DNA of 64,000 bases from Comamonas testosteroni ATCC 11996 (lineage in GTDB: Bacteria; Pseudomonadota; Gammaproteobacteria; Burkholderiales; Burkholderiaceae_C): NCBI RefSeq assembly GCF_000241525.1, contig NZ_AHIL01000029.1, positions 62,001 through 126,000 of the forward strand, in the 5' to 3' direction. This document shows, in pieces, positions 28,008 to 37,236 of the stretch. The stretch's first letter is position 1, and the number at the start of each line of letters is the position of its first letter. A model generated the notes under the pieces. The model had not been told where the DNA came from, ran no database searches, and saw only the letters and a list, made by a program, of their open reading frames with translations. Position numbers and translations under genes: made by a program.

Positions 28008-28518
28008 GCCGGCGCCCGCTCTGCCTCAAAGCCAGCCCCGAGCTGGCTTTGCTGTTCCTGCACCCACTCTGGTGCTGCTGGGTGCACCTCATGCCCTGGC
28101 ACGCGGCATGGCGCATGGCCTGTTGCAGGCCCGCCTGGATGCGGGTCATGCCACGCCCTGGCAATGCAGTGCACCTGCAGCCGGCGACGAATGGCCGGCC
28201 GACGCCCTGGTCTATGTGCTGGGCCAGGACTGGCGCGATGCCGACCCGGACCTCGCCATCGCTGAGCAGATCAGCCGATGGCGTGCGCTGCTGCAAGCAC
28301 GCTCGCAGAGCTATGTGATGCTGTACGGCAGACCTTCTGCCCAATGGCAGCAACTGGCTGCCTCTTTGAAATTCATAGAACCGGCCGCAGACTGGGACTG
28401 GATTTCAAGCCAGAACCCCTGGAGTTCCAGCCAGAAAATACGCCGCAAAGCCTGCGAGCAATGCGGCGACCCCGAGTGCGAACTGGCGCTGTTCGAGGCC
28501 TTGAAAAGCGCCCCTTGA
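27976..28518 (+). CDS. Hypothetical protein overlapping the end of ftsB
   Basis: A frame of 180 codons from an ATG inside ftsB. I do not recognise the product. From about residue 30 it reads like a real protein (LVLLGAPHALARGMAHGLLQ, later LKFIEPAADWDWISSQN) and ends with a Cys cluster, CEQCGDPECE, that might bind metal. The start is uncertain: ATG 27976 overlaps ftsB by 32 bases with no clear ribosome site, and GTG 28072 is the main alternative. The TGA stop lies inside a family-A repeat. Codon pattern and frame length after ftsB favour a real gene. Confidence 0.55.
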   Translation: MKSIFRFPSAEPAPALPQSQPRAGFAVPAPTLVLLGAPHALARGMAHGLLQARLDAGHATPWQCSAPAAGDEWPADALVYVLGQDWRDADPDLAIAEQISRWRALLQARSQSYVMLYGRPSAQWQQLAASLKFIEPAADWDWISSQNPWSSSQKIRRKACEQCGDPECELALFEALKSAP

Positions 28519-28600
28519 GGCGCCTCGCGCCCTATCACCTATCTCTTCTGAGCTGAAAGACAGCTGCGCTGCCCCGACCTGAGCCCTTGCTGGGTGTCTC
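28510..28600 (+). repeat. GC-rich gene-end repeat, copy 7 (family A, degenerate)
   Basis: GCCCCTTGAGGCGCCTCGCGCC opens the copy; the TGA in it is the stop of the upstream gene. The C/G tracts are eroded, but CAGCTGCGCTGCCCCG and GAGCCCTTGCTGGGTGTCTCC keep the 3' layout. Confidence 0.6.
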
Positions 28601-28641
28601 CACCACAATCACAGATCAATAGCCGCAAGCACAATGCCCAG

Positions 28642-29649
28642 TTACTGCACCGAGCTGGAGCTGGGCGGCTGCTTTTGCACTTCGGTGAACAGACGCGCCG
28701 CATCGATGGCGTCGAACTGGTATTGCTGACCGCAGAAGTCGCAGCCCACTTCGATCTTGCCGCGCTCGGCCACGATGGAGTCAACCTCCTCCTCGCCCAG
28801 CGACGTCAGCATGGCGGCCACTCGGTCACGGCTGCAGGTGCAGGCGAAACGCGGGGCCTGCTCGTCGGCCTGAGGAGCAAAGCGCAGCAGCTTCTCCTCC
28901 CAGAACAGGCGCCGCAAAATGGTCTCCACATCCAGCGTCAGCAGCTCTTGCTGCGTCAGGCTGGAGGCCAGCGTGGCAACGCGGTTGTATTCCTCGTTCA
29001 GGCCCTGGGCATCGTGCTCGGCCTCGCCGCTTTCGGTGGCTGCAGCCAGATTCGCCTCGCCCTTCACAGGCATGCGCTGCAGCATCAGGCCGGCAGCGAT
29101 CTGGTCATTGGCGGCAAGCACCATCACGGTGTCGAGCTGCTCGGACTGCATCATGTAGAACTGCAGCGCATCCGACAGGCGCTCGAAGCGACCGCCGGCT
29201 CCATCGTTGAGCGGCACCACGCCCTGATAGGGGTTCTGGCCGGGCTGGCGGTCCTTGGGATCCAGCGTGACGGCGCAGCGGCCCGCGCCATGGGCATTGA
29301 CCAGCTCCGCCAGCGGGGCCAGCTGGCCGCGCAGGGGCAGATTGGCCTCTCCCACCAGCGTTGCCGTGGCACGCAGGCTCAGATCCGACTGCACTTCTGC
29401 CACGGCCAGTTTGACCGGGCCGTCACCCATGACCTGAAACACCAGCGCGCCATTGAACTTGATGTTGGACTGCATGAGCACGCCAGCCGCCGTCATCTCG
29501 CCGAGCAAGGTGCTGACGGCCTCGGGGTAGGCGCCGGTATCCTTGTTGCCGGCACGGCGCTGCAGGATTTCCTGCCAGGAGTCAGTCAGGCGAACAATGG
29601 CACCACGCACGGGCAGGCCGTCAAAAATGAATTTATGCAGTTCAGACAC
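28642..29649 (-). CDS. hslO: Hsp33 redox-regulated chaperone
   Basis: A 335-aa cytoplasmic holdase activated by oxidation. The C-terminal zinc switch is visible as CTCSRDR followed about 30 residues later by CDFC. The N-terminal domain has the typical RGAIVRLTDSWQEIL start. Length is slightly above the usual 290 because of a longer linker (about residues 190-205, rich in Glu and Ala). Its start is 30 bases from the end of the gene at 29680, so the two may be cotranscribed. Confidence 0.94.
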   Translation of the reverse strand: MSELHKFIFDGLPVRGAIVRLTDSWQEILQRRAGNKDTGAYPEAVSTLLGEMTAAGVLMQSNIKFNGALVFQVMGDGPVKLAVAEVQSDLSLRATATLVGEANLPLRGQLAPLAELVNAHGAGRCAVTLDPKDRQPGQNPYQGVVPLNDGAGGRFERLSDALQFYMMQSEQLDTVMVLAANDQIAAGLMLQRMPVKGEANLAAATESGEAEHDAQGLNEEYNRVATLASSLTQQELLTLDVETILRRLFWEEKLLRFAPQADEQAPRFACTCSRDRVAAMLTSLGEEEVDSIVAERGKIEVGCDFCGQQYQFDAIDAARLFTEVQKQPPSSSSVQ

Positions 29650-29679
29650 GCTAATCGATTCCGGTAAAAAGCTGGGCCC

Positions 29680-30204
29680 TCAGCCCAGCTTGCGCAAGCC
29701 GCGCTTGAAGCGGCGAGCATTTTCAACATAGTTCCTGGCGCTCTGGCGCAGACCTTCGATCTGCTCGGGCGAGAGCTGGCGCACGACCTTGGCGGGGCTG
29801 CCGAGGATCATGGAGCCGTCGGGGAATTCCTTGCCCTCGGTCACCAGCGAGCCTGCGCCCACCAGGCAGTTCCTGCCTATCCTGGCGCCGTTGAGCACCA
29901 CAGCACCGATGCCGATAAGCGAGCCATCGCCAATCGAGCAGCCATGCAGCATTACTTGGTGGCCAACCGTCACATTGCAACCCACCGTCAGCGGCTTGCC
30001 GAAATCGGCATGCAGCACGCTGGCATCCTGGATGTTGGAGCCCGCGCCGATGCTGATGTTTTCGGTGTCCCCGCGGATGACGACTCCGAACCAGACGCTG
30101 GCGTCCTTGTCCAGCTTGACGCGGCCCATGACCTCGGCGCTGTCGGCCACCCAGGCGGTCTCGTCGATCTGCGGCGCAACGCCGTCGAGTTCGTAAATTG
30201 CCAT
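29680..30204 (-). CDS. Gamma-carbonic-anhydrase-like hexapeptide-repeat protein (YrdA family)
   Basis: A 174-aa left-handed beta-helix protein. Hexapeptide repeats run from about residue 35 to 130 ([45 protein letters not shown]). The His ligands expected for zinc are present in LHADFG and VGHQVMLHG. Members bind zinc but many lack measurable carbonic anhydrase activity, so I keep the family name. It lies just upstream of hslO in the same direction. Confidence 0.9.
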   Translation of the reverse strand: MAIYELDGVAPQIDETAWVADSAEVMGRVKLDKDASVWFGVVIRGDTENISIGAGSNIQDASVLHADFGKPLTVGCNVTVGHQVMLHGCSIGDGSLIGIGAVVLNGARIGRNCLVGAGSLVTEGKEFPDGSMILGSPAKVVRQLSPEQIEGLRQSARNYVENARRFKRGLRKLG

Positions 30205-30254
30205 CTGCTTGTCTCCCTGTGGGTTGCCTCTTTATAGAACCTAGAATTGTAGGG

Positions 30255-31061
30255 ATGGAGTTACGTCATCGCGCGCTAGAGGTCTTGTGCCTTACAGACC
30301 CAGAGGAAAAAGCTGCTGCAGCCATTGATTTGCATGCACAAAAAGCTCTCTATTCGATAGCAGAAACAGCACCGACACTGCACATCCCCGAATCCGAGCT
30401 TCCCGGCCGACCGACCCGGCCCGAGCTCAAGCACCACACAGCCGTGGCGCGCCGCTCGCCTGCCACCCTCGAAGGCCGGGCCGTGCTCATCCATGCCATT
30501 GCGCATATCGAGTTCAATGCCATCAACCTCGCACTGGACGCCGTCTGGCGCTTCGACGGCATGCCCGGGCAGTACTACCACGACTGGCTGCAGGTGGCCG
30601 CCGAGGAAGCCAAGCATTTCCGCCTGCTGCGCGACCACCTGCGCCAGCACCATGGACAGGACTATGGCGACCACCCGGCCCACCAGGGACTGTGGACCAT
30701 GTGTGAAAAAACGGCAGGCGACATCGTGGCCCGCATGGCTCTGGTTCCAAGAACGCTGGAGGCGCGCGGCCTGGACGCCACGCCGCAAATCCAGAACAAG
30801 CTGCGCAACACCCATGCGCCCGATGCGCTGGCGGCCTGCGACATTCTGGACATCATCCTGCGCGAAGAAGTGGGCCATGTGGCCATAGGCAACCACTGGT
30901 ATCGCTGGCTGTGCGAGAAGAACAGCCTGGAGCCCGAGTCGTTGTACCTGGAGCTGACAAAGCGCCATGAAGCGCCACGCCTGCGCCCGCCCTTCAATGA
31001 GAAGGCACGCCGAGCCGCAGGCTTCACCGCAACCGAGATCGCCTGGCTGCAACAGATCTAG
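30255..31061 (+). CDS. DUF455 family ferritin-like protein
   Basis: A 268-aa protein of the DUF455 family (COG2833). The helical bundle carries possible di-iron ligands: Glu and His in IAHIEFNAINLALD, EEAKHF and REEVGHVAIGNHW. The function is unproven; related ferritin-like folds act as oxygenases or iron proteins. The ATG at 30255 follows a short purine tract. It diverges from the YrdA-like gene with about 50 bp between starts, so the two may share a promoter region. Confidence 0.85.
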   Translation: MELRHRALEVLCLTDPEEKAAAAIDLHAQKALYSIAETAPTLHIPESELPGRPTRPELKHHTAVARRSPATLEGRAVLIHAIAHIEFNAINLALDAVWRFDGMPGQYYHDWLQVAAEEAKHFRLLRDHLRQHHGQDYGDHPAHQGLWTMCEKTAGDIVARMALVPRTLEARGLDATPQIQNKLRNTHAPDALAACDILDIILREEVGHVAIGNHWYRWLCEKNSLEPESLYLELTKRHEAPRLRPPFNEKARRAAGFTATEIAWLQQI

Positions 31062-31222
31062 GTATTTTTTCTTGACTCGAATCAAGAACCATCGGCAAGC
31101 AAGGCCTGCGAGCCGAAGTTGTTGGCACAAACGATCTGAACGCACGAAGCTGACACTATGATCGGCTCGTTCTTACAATAACCGGCACAGCCAACCATTT
31201 CTCACACAGACGTCATGCAGCA

Positions 31223-32482
31223 ATGAGTGAACAAACCATAGAGGACACGGCATTCGCCTCGCCGCGCAACCTGTCCAAAGGCATGATTGCACGCCAGCCC
31301 ATCGTCAACGGGCTGCAGCAAATCATTGGTTACGAGCTGTTCAACCGCTCGCGCTCGCCTTATGGTCACACCATGGCCTCAGACGCGACGCTGATCTTTG
31401 CGGCCCTCACGCATGCAGGAGAGGAAGATCTGGTCGGCACCAAGCTCATGTTCGTGAATTGCACTCACGAAGGCCTGACCGGCGAGCACCTGGAACTGCT
31501 GCCGGCCGACAAGGTAGTGCTGGAGATCCCCCCTCTGGGCCATGCCGCCGTGCATGAGGTGGCAGCCCGCCTGCCCACGCTGCTGGCACTCAAGGACCAG
31601 GGCTTTCATCTGGCCTTCAACCACACGGTGCTGGAGTCTGTGTATTCGGCCTGGCTGCCGCTGGCCGACTACATCAAGCTCGATCTTTCCACGCTGGCAC
31701 CGGACCAGCTCACGGTGCTGGTCAAGTTTGCCAACCGCCACACCCGCGCCGAGCTGATTGCCGAAAAAGTCGAAAGTGCCCACCAGCATGAGCTGGGGCA
31801 GCGCCTGGGCATCGAGCTTTTCCAGGGTTTCTGGTTTGCCCGCCCCACGGTGATGCAGACCCGCCTTCTGACCCCGACGCAGCAAAGCATCATCCAGTTG
31901 CTGACGCTGGTGCGCGAGCAGGCCAGCACCGATGCGATCGAGGAAGTTCTCAAGAAGGACGCCGCCCTGGCCTTCAACCTGCTGCGCCTCATCAATTCGG
32001 CCAGCTTTGGCGCCCATCGCAAGATCACCTCGTTCAAGCAGGCCGTGATGCTGCTCGGCCTGAACAAGCTGTTCCGCTGGGCGGCCATGCTGCTGACGGC
32101 GGCCCGTGAAGGCGGCCCGCCACCAGCCGTGGGCCAGACCGCCGTGATTCGCGGTCGTCTGATGGAGCTGCTGGCCAAGCACTCGCTGACGGAAACCGAC
32201 GCCGATCTGGCCTTTATCTGCGGCATGTTCTCCATGCTGGACCGCATGCTGGGCATGCCTTTGCCTGCAGCGCTGGCGCTGATACCGGTGTCCGAGTCGG
32301 TCTCTGCCGCGCTGCTGCATCATGAAGGCATTCTGGGCGAGCTGCTGATGCTCACCAAGGCCTGCGAGAGTCATGACCAGGAACAATTCGATCGCAGCGC
32401 CTGCAGCCTGGAGCTGGAGCACGGGGACATCAATCACGCTCATCTGCAGGCTCTGAGATGGACGGAGTGTCTGTCCGACTGA
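31223..32482 (+). CDS. EAL-like/HDOD signalling protein, first of a tandem pair
   Basis: A 419-aa protein of the YuxH type: an N-terminal degenerate EAL domain (about 20-210, IARQPIVNGLQQIIGYELF) and a C-terminal HDOD domain (about 215-400, EEVLKKDAALAFNLLRLINS). The EAL motif itself is replaced by ELF and the metal ligands are incomplete, so phosphodiesterase activity is unlikely. Such proteins usually act as c-di-GMP-related adaptors. The next gene, 34 bases on, is a paralogue with the same layout. Confidence 0.87.
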   Translation: MSEQTIEDTAFASPRNLSKGMIARQPIVNGLQQIIGYELFNRSRSPYGHTMASDATLIFAALTHAGEEDLVGTKLMFVNCTHEGLTGEHLELLPADKVVLEIPPLGHAAVHEVAARLPTLLALKDQGFHLAFNHTVLESVYSAWLPLADYIKLDLSTLAPDQLTVLVKFANRHTRAELIAEKVESAHQHELGQRLGIELFQGFWFARPTVMQTRLLTPTQQSIIQLLTLVREQASTDAIEEVLKKDAALAFNLLRLINSASFGAHRKITSFKQAVMLLGLNKLFRWAAMLLTAAREGGPPPAVGQTAVIRGRLMELLAKHSLTETDADLAFICGMFSMLDRMLGMPLPAALALIPVSESVSAALLHHEGILGELLMLTKACESHDQEQFDRSACSLELEHGDINHAHLQALRWTECLSD

Positions 32483-32516
32483 CAGCGCTTTTGCCCCACA
32501 CCCAAGCGATAACTAC

Positions 32517-33800
32517 ATGGATACCTCTGACACCAACTCTTCTTCGCCGACCGCCAGCCCCGTTGCAGACAAGGACGAGGCCAATATGGCCAGCATTGCG
32601 CGCCAGGCAATCGTCGATGAAAAACGGGATGTGTATGGCTACGAGCTGTTTGACCGCTCGGTTGCACATAACGCACACACCGCTGCATCTGACGCGGCGC
32701 TGCTGTTCAATGCCCTGTCCTATGCCGGTGCCGAAGCGCTGGTGGGCAAAAAGACGGTTTTCATCAACTGCACCCATGACAGCCTGAGCGGCGGCCACCT
32801 GGAGCTGATTCACCCCGACCGCGTGGTACTGGAGGTCCCGGCCCTGCCCGCCGATGCCACCCAGGAAAACATCGAAGCCTGCCTGCCCACATTTGCGACC
32901 CTGCGCCAGCGTGGCTTTCGTCTGGCTTTTGACCAGAACCTGCTGCGCCGCAACTATGCGTCATGGCTGCCCATGGCCTCCTTCGTCAAGCTGGACATGC
33001 AGAGCTTCGGCATCGAGCATGCCGAAAAGCTGGTGAAGTTTGCCCAGACCTACACACGCGCCCAGATCGTGGCCGAGAAGGTTGAAACGGCCGAGCAGTT
33101 CGAGCATATGCGGAGCCTTGGCGTGAAACTGTTCCAGGGCTACTGGTTCGCCCAGCCCCAGCTTGTGCAGGCGCGTACCATTCGCCCCACCCAGACCACC
33201 ATCATCCAGCTCATCAACCTGGTGCGCCAGCAGGCCAGCACGGAGGAGATCGAAGAGCTGCTCAAGAAGGACCCCACGCTGTCCTTCAACCTGCTGCGCT
33301 TCATCAACAGCTCGGGCTTTGGTCTGTCCTGCGAGATCACCTCCTTCCGCCATGCAGTGATGATTCTGGGACTCAAGAAGCTGTTCCGCTGGGCGGCCCT
33401 GCTGCTGACCACCTCACGCGCCGGCGGCACACCGCCGGCTGTGGGCCAGACGGCCGTGGTGCGCGGCCGCCTGATGGAGCTGCTGACCGCCGAGCTGCTG
33501 CCGCCCGAGGAATGCGACCACGCTTTCGTCGTGGGCGTTTTCTCGCTGCTCGATGTGATGCTGGGCCTGCCCATGGCCAAGGCCCTTGAATCCGTGGCGC
33601 TGCCCCAGTCCGTGGTCGATGCACTGGTACACAACCAAGGCGTTTTTGCGCCCTTCCTGGATCTGACGCGCGCCTGCGAGTCGGGCGACGAAGCGGCTTT
33701 TGCCCGCGCTGCCAATGCGCTGCAGCTGTCCAACCACCAGGTCAACTGGGCTCACCTGCAGGCACTGAGCTGGGCAGACAACCTGGCCAGCGAAGTGTGA
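32517..33800 (+). CDS. EAL-like/HDOD signalling protein, second of a tandem pair
   Basis: A 427-aa paralogue of the preceding gene with the same domain order and many shared blocks (YGYELFDRS, VFINCTHDSLSGGHLEL, EIEELLKKDPTLSFNLLRF, GLKKLFRWAALLL). It differs most in the first 25 residues, which are Ser/Thr/Pro-rich. EAL catalytic residues are again missing. The pair looks like a tandem duplication followed by divergence, and they could form a heteromer. A strong terminator follows. Confidence 0.87.
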   Translation: MDTSDTNSSSPTASPVADKDEANMASIARQAIVDEKRDVYGYELFDRSVAHNAHTAASDAALLFNALSYAGAEALVGKKTVFINCTHDSLSGGHLELIHPDRVVLEVPALPADATQENIEACLPTFATLRQRGFRLAFDQNLLRRNYASWLPMASFVKLDMQSFGIEHAEKLVKFAQTYTRAQIVAEKVETAEQFEHMRSLGVKLFQGYWFAQPQLVQARTIRPTQTTIIQLINLVRQQASTEEIEELLKKDPTLSFNLLRFINSSGFGLSCEITSFRHAVMILGLKKLFRWAALLLTTSRAGGTPPAVGQTAVVRGRLMELLTAELLPPEECDHAFVVGVFSLLDVMLGLPMAKALESVALPQSVVDALVHNQGVFAPFLDLTRACESGDEAAFARAANALQLSNHQVNWAHLQALSWADNLASEV

Positions 33801-33850
33801 TCTGAACCAATCCGCTTCGCGAGAAGTCAGTGCGCTTGCTGCGCACAGCG

Positions 33851-33891
33851 AAAAAAGGGCTTGCGGCCGATGTGACCGCAAGCCCTTTTTT
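33851..33891. terminator. Strong bidirectional terminator
   Basis: A perfect 16-bp stem, AAAAAAGGGCTTGCGG (33851-33866) with CCGCAAGCCCTTTTTT (33876-33891), loop CCGATGTGA. It lies between convergent genes. Confidence 0.95.
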
Positions 33892-33909
33892 CATGCGAGA
33901 CAGTCCCGA

Positions 33910-34914
33910 TCAGTTGGTCTGGATGCCTGCAGCCTTGATGATCTGGGCGTTGGACCTGGACTCGGCCTCGATCTGCCTGGCGAAGTCCGCAGCCTTGCCG
34001 CCGGTAGGCACATTGTCCGTGGCTTCCAGACGCTGACGGATCTCGGGTAGCGCCAGCGCCTTGTTCACCTCGGCATTGAGGCGAGCCAGCACGGGGGCAG
34101 GCACACCGGCGGGAGCAAAGATGCCGAAGACCGATGTGGTGTTGGCGTTCTTGTAACCCAGCTCGGCCAGCGTAGGCACCTGGGGCAGCGAATCCAGACG
34201 CGCCGGAGCACCCACGGCCAGGGCCTTGAACTTGCCGGCCTTGATGTGCTGCATCACGGCGGGGCCGGCATTCGTGGACAACACCTCGAACTGTGCACTC
34301 AGGCCGTCATTGAGCTGCTGGCCGCCGCCCTTGTAGGGCACATGGGTGATCTGAACCTTGCCCTGGTCGGCAATCTGCTCGAGCATGATGTGGCCCAGCG
34401 ACGCCAGACCGGCCGTGGCCCAGCGCACATCGCCGGGGTGGGCCTTGGCCTGGGTCATCAGCTCGGGAAAGCTCTTGGCAGTCAGGCGGGTCGTGCCCAG
34501 CAGCAGCACGGGCGAGTACATCACGCTGACCACGGGAACGATATCCTTGTGCGGGTCGAACAGCGGCTTGCCCAGATGGGGGCTCAGCGTCAGCGGGCTG
34601 ATGGACGAAAAGCCCAGCGTATAGCCATCGGGGTTGGACTTGGCGACCTGGTCCAGGCCAATCGCGCCACCCGCGCCGGCCTTGTTGTCGATCACCACCG
34701 ACTGACCCAGCGACTGCGACAGCTTTTCACCCAGCGCACGGGCCACCACATCGCTCACACCGCCGGCAGGGTAAGACACCACCAGACGAATGGGACGGCT
34801 GGGCCAGCCAGCCGCGTCGGCTTTGTCGGCCGCCTGGACATTCAGGGACAAGGTGGCAGGCAGCACGGCTGCCAGGGCACAGGTCAGCATGCTGCGACGC
34901 AGAAAGTTAGTCAT
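33910..34914 (-). CDS. Tripartite tricarboxylate transporter (Bug/TctC) binding protein
   Basis: A 334-aa periplasmic binding protein with a signal peptide (FLRRSMLTCALAAVLPATLS to VQAAD). The family signatures are WPSRPIRLVVSYPAGGVSDVVAR, VVIDNKAGAGGAIG and ITHVPYKGGG. The ATG at 34912-34914 was chosen over two upstream in-frame starts because it gives a normal signal peptide. No membrane TctA/TctB genes are adjacent, which is typical of the many solitary Bug proteins in this group of bacteria. The ligand is probably an organic acid and cannot be named. Confidence 0.9.
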   Translation of the reverse strand: MTNFLRRSMLTCALAAVLPATLSLNVQAADKADAAGWPSRPIRLVVSYPAGGVSDVVARALGEKLSQSLGQSVVIDNKAGAGGAIGLDQVAKSNPDGYTLGFSSISPLTLSPHLGKPLFDPHKDIVPVVSVMYSPVLLLGTTRLTAKSFPELMTQAKAHPGDVRWATAGLASLGHIMLEQIADQGKVQITHVPYKGGGQQLNDGLSAQFEVLSTNAGPAVMQHIKAGKFKALAVGAPARLDSLPQVPTLAELGYKNANTTSVFGIFAPAGVPAPVLARLNAEVNKALALPEIRQRLEATDNVPTGGKAADFARQIEAESRSNAQIIKAAGIQTN

Positions 34915-35138
34915 CACTCGAAATCCAAAAATCAAGACCTGCATTTTTGACCAAAGTGAATTCCCAGGTTGATTTGAACGACGATTCGTCAATTCATTGG
35001 ACAGAAAACATCAAAATAAAACTTCAAACACTCAAATAGACCAACACTCCAGTCGGCCAGCGCCTTCATCGACGTATCGCAATGACGCCCTCAAGGCTTG
35101 CCGCTAGACTGCAGCAATCTCCACAAAGAAAGCGCCCC

Positions 35139-35795
35139 ATGGCAGAAAAACAATCTCTATCGCGTCGCGCCATGCTGCTGCAAGGCGGTGCTGCGGGCGC
35201 TGCACTGGGCGCCATGGCCCTGCCCGCCGGGGCCACGACCACGCGCAAGGCCTCCCGCACCTGCGTGCTCGATGGTCTGCAACCCGCAGTGCTTACCATC
35301 AGCGGCCCCGGTGTGCAGGCCAATCGCGGTAAGCCGCAGGCCGTGGCGGACCGCATGCTGATCATCTATGGCTATCTGTTCGATGCAGCCTGGTCCTGCG
35401 GCATGGATGCGCTCAACAGCCTGGAGCAGCAGACGCTCAGGACCACGCTTGAATACGACGAAGCCGAGCACAGCCTGCAAGGCCCGCTGCTGGAGCAGGT
35501 GCTGCAGGCCGCCGGCGTGGATGTAGGCCAGGCCATGGCGCGCGGCCTGCAACTGACCTTGCAGGGCATAGACGGCTACCGCAGCCAGATACCGCTGGCC
35601 CAGGCCGTGCGCTGGCGCATGCTGATCGCCACCCAGCTGGACGGCGTGCCGTTGGCCATGGGCGGCGTGGGCCCGCTCTGGGCCATTTTTGCAGCCCATC
35701 AGATTCCGGAGCTCAGCCAGTTGCCCGTCAAGCAACGCTTTGCCGCCGCCGTCTGGGGGCTCTACCACCTGCAGTTGGGCAGCCCGGCTGCCTAG
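35139..35795 (+). CDS. Tat-exported protein resembling the sulfite-oxidase-type molybdopterin domain
   Basis: A 218-aa protein with a twin-arginine signal (LSRRAMLLQGGAAGAALG to PAGA). The mature part has a short stretch near residue 165 (MLIATQLDGVPLAMGGVGPLWAIF region, residues 160-183) that looks like the end of the oxidoreductase molybdopterin-binding fold. I do not see a clear cofactor cysteine, so a catalytic role is doubtful. The start ATG at 35139 was chosen because the Tat motif begins directly after it. It stands alone between a Bug protein and xerD. Confidence 0.6.
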   Translation: MAEKQSLSRRAMLLQGGAAGAALGAMALPAGATTTRKASRTCVLDGLQPAVLTISGPGVQANRGKPQAVADRMLIIYGYLFDAAWSCGMDALNSLEQQTLRTTLEYDEAEHSLQGPLLEQVLQAAGVDVGQAMARGLQLTLQGIDGYRSQIPLAQAVRWRMLIATQLDGVPLAMGGVGPLWAIFAAHQIPELSQLPVKQRFAAAVWGLYHLQLGSPAA

Positions 35796-35801
35796 ACCTC
35801 C

Positions 35802-36758
35802 TCAGCCTCGCGGGTGATGCTCAGCATGCAGGGCCTTGAGCCGCTCGCGCGCCACATGGGTGTAGATGGTGGTGGTGGAGATATCGGCATGCCCCAGCAG
35901 CATCTGCACCACGCGCAGATCGGCGCCATGATTGAGCAAATGGGTGGCAAACGCATGGCGCAGCGTATGTGGCGACAGCGGCGAGTTCACACCAGCAATC
36001 TGCGCGCATTTCTTGACGATGACCCAGAACATCACGCGACTCATGCCCGCGCCGCGCTGGGTCACGAACACTTCCTCGGTCTGCTGTCCTCCCAGAATCG
36101 CGGCACGCGCATGCTTCAGATAGCGCTCCAGCCAGTGCTGCGCCTCCTGGCCGAACGGTACCAGCCGCTCCTTGCGCCCCTTGCCGGTCACGCGCAGCAC
36201 GCCCGAGCGCAAGTCCAGCTCATGCATGCGCACGCTCACCAGTTCGCTGACGCGCAGACCGCTGGCATACATGAGCTCCAGCATGGCGCGATCGCGCAGA
36301 CCCAGTGCAGTGTCCACATCTGGCGCATCGAGCAGGGCCTCTACCTGCTCCTGGGTCAGGGTCTTGGGCATGCGCGGCGGCTGCTTGGCTGCCAGCATGC
36401 GCACCGTGGGATCGGCAGCGATGCGCTTTTCACGCAGCGCCCAGTGAAAGTAGCGACGCAATACCGTCAGCCTACGGTTAGAGGATGTGGCCTTTGTACC
36501 CTCCACACGGGCCGTGAAATAGCCCTGCAGATCGGCTTCCAGCGCAGCATCCAGCGCCTTGGGCGGCTGCAGCCGCGCCAGCCAGCGCGCAGTCGCCGTC
36601 AGGTCGCGCCGGTAAGCGGACAAGGTATTTCGCGAAAGCCCGTCCTCCAGCAGCAGGGCATCGATGAACTGATCGAGCGCATCCTGACTCTGCGGCAAAG
36701 GCTGCGGCCAGTCATCGGGAATCTGCGGTTTGCGGGAGTTTTGAGGAGTGTCGGACAT
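35802..36758 (-). CDS. xerD: Tyrosine recombinase XerD
   Basis: A 318-aa site-specific recombinase that resolves chromosome dimers at dif with XerC and FtsK. An N-terminal SAM-like DNA-binding domain (about 25-110) precedes the catalytic domain. The catalytic residues are visible: Arg in ASGLRVSEL, Lys in GKGRKERLVPFG, His-x-x-Arg in SPHTLRHAFATHLL, His in LLGHADIST and Tyr in TIYTH. The ATG at 36756-36758 gives the expected length. Its stop is 6 bases from the convergent Tat-protein gene. Confidence 0.93.
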   Translation of the reverse strand: MSDTPQNSRKPQIPDDWPQPLPQSQDALDQFIDALLLEDGLSRNTLSAYRRDLTATARWLARLQPPKALDAALEADLQGYFTARVEGTKATSSNRRLTVLRRYFHWALREKRIAADPTVRMLAAKQPPRMPKTLTQEQVEALLDAPDVDTALGLRDRAMLELMYASGLRVSELVSVRMHELDLRSGVLRVTGKGRKERLVPFGQEAQHWLERYLKHARAAILGGQQTEEVFVTQRGAGMSRVMFWVIVKKCAQIAGVNSPLSPHTLRHAFATHLLNHGADLRVVQMLLGHADISTTTIYTHVARERLKALHAEHHPRG

Positions 36759-36921
36759 GGGGCTAGCGTACACGCTGGTGAAGGGTCCGCAGGTTTGAAA
36801 CCGAGCCCGTAGCGATACGGAGCTACCGGTCAGATCGCGGGTTCGAGGCAAGCCATGTTTGAAGTTCGCCGTGGAGTAAGCTCAGGCAGGACAAGCTCTG
36901 ACTGAAGACGGATCGGAAGAC

Positions 36922-37167
36922 ATGGGACGAGAGTACAAAATCAAATGTGTCGTACCAGACAATTACGACCCCACTGCGCTGCTTAGAAGGTTGCCAAATC
37001 CGAGCAATCCAGAAGTGCTGGGCGAGGTCTACAACTACGCGATAGAGCCGGACGGTTTCTATTTCATCGACCACCTAGCGGATCGCACTGTCGCGGCCGT
37101 AGCGTTGCAAAGCCTTCTTGATGAGGCGCTTCGGTTCAACGATGCGGTCGAGCTCATCCAGCTTTAG
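36922..37167 (+). CDS. Small hypothetical protein
   Basis: An 81-aa protein that I do not recognise. It is hydrophilic with a short hydrophobic core near its end and no membrane segment (GFYFIDHLADRTVAAVALQS). GGAAGAC just before the ATG is a reasonable ribosome site. It lies next to xerD in a 1.4-kb patch of short, unplaced genes whose base composition looks lower in GC than the flanks. Confidence 0.6.
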   Translation: MGREYKIKCVVPDNYDPTALLRRLPNPSNPEVLGEVYNYAIEPDGFYFIDHLADRTVAAVALQSLLDEALRFNDAVELIQL

Positions 37168-37236
37168 CCCATCCACTCCGCCTGCCGTGGCGCAAGCGGC
37201 CATGAGCCGCCGCCTGAGCCGACCAGAACCGGGGAC

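Noticed and set aside
35802-36758. xerD as the integrase of a mobile island covering 36.9-38.3 kb
   Set aside because: The protein matches the housekeeping XerD in length and motifs, and no attachment-site repeats are visible at the patch borders.
36839-36860. GGTTCGA sequence resembling a tRNA T-loop near xerD
   Set aside because: No matching acceptor stem or anticodon arm can be folded around it.
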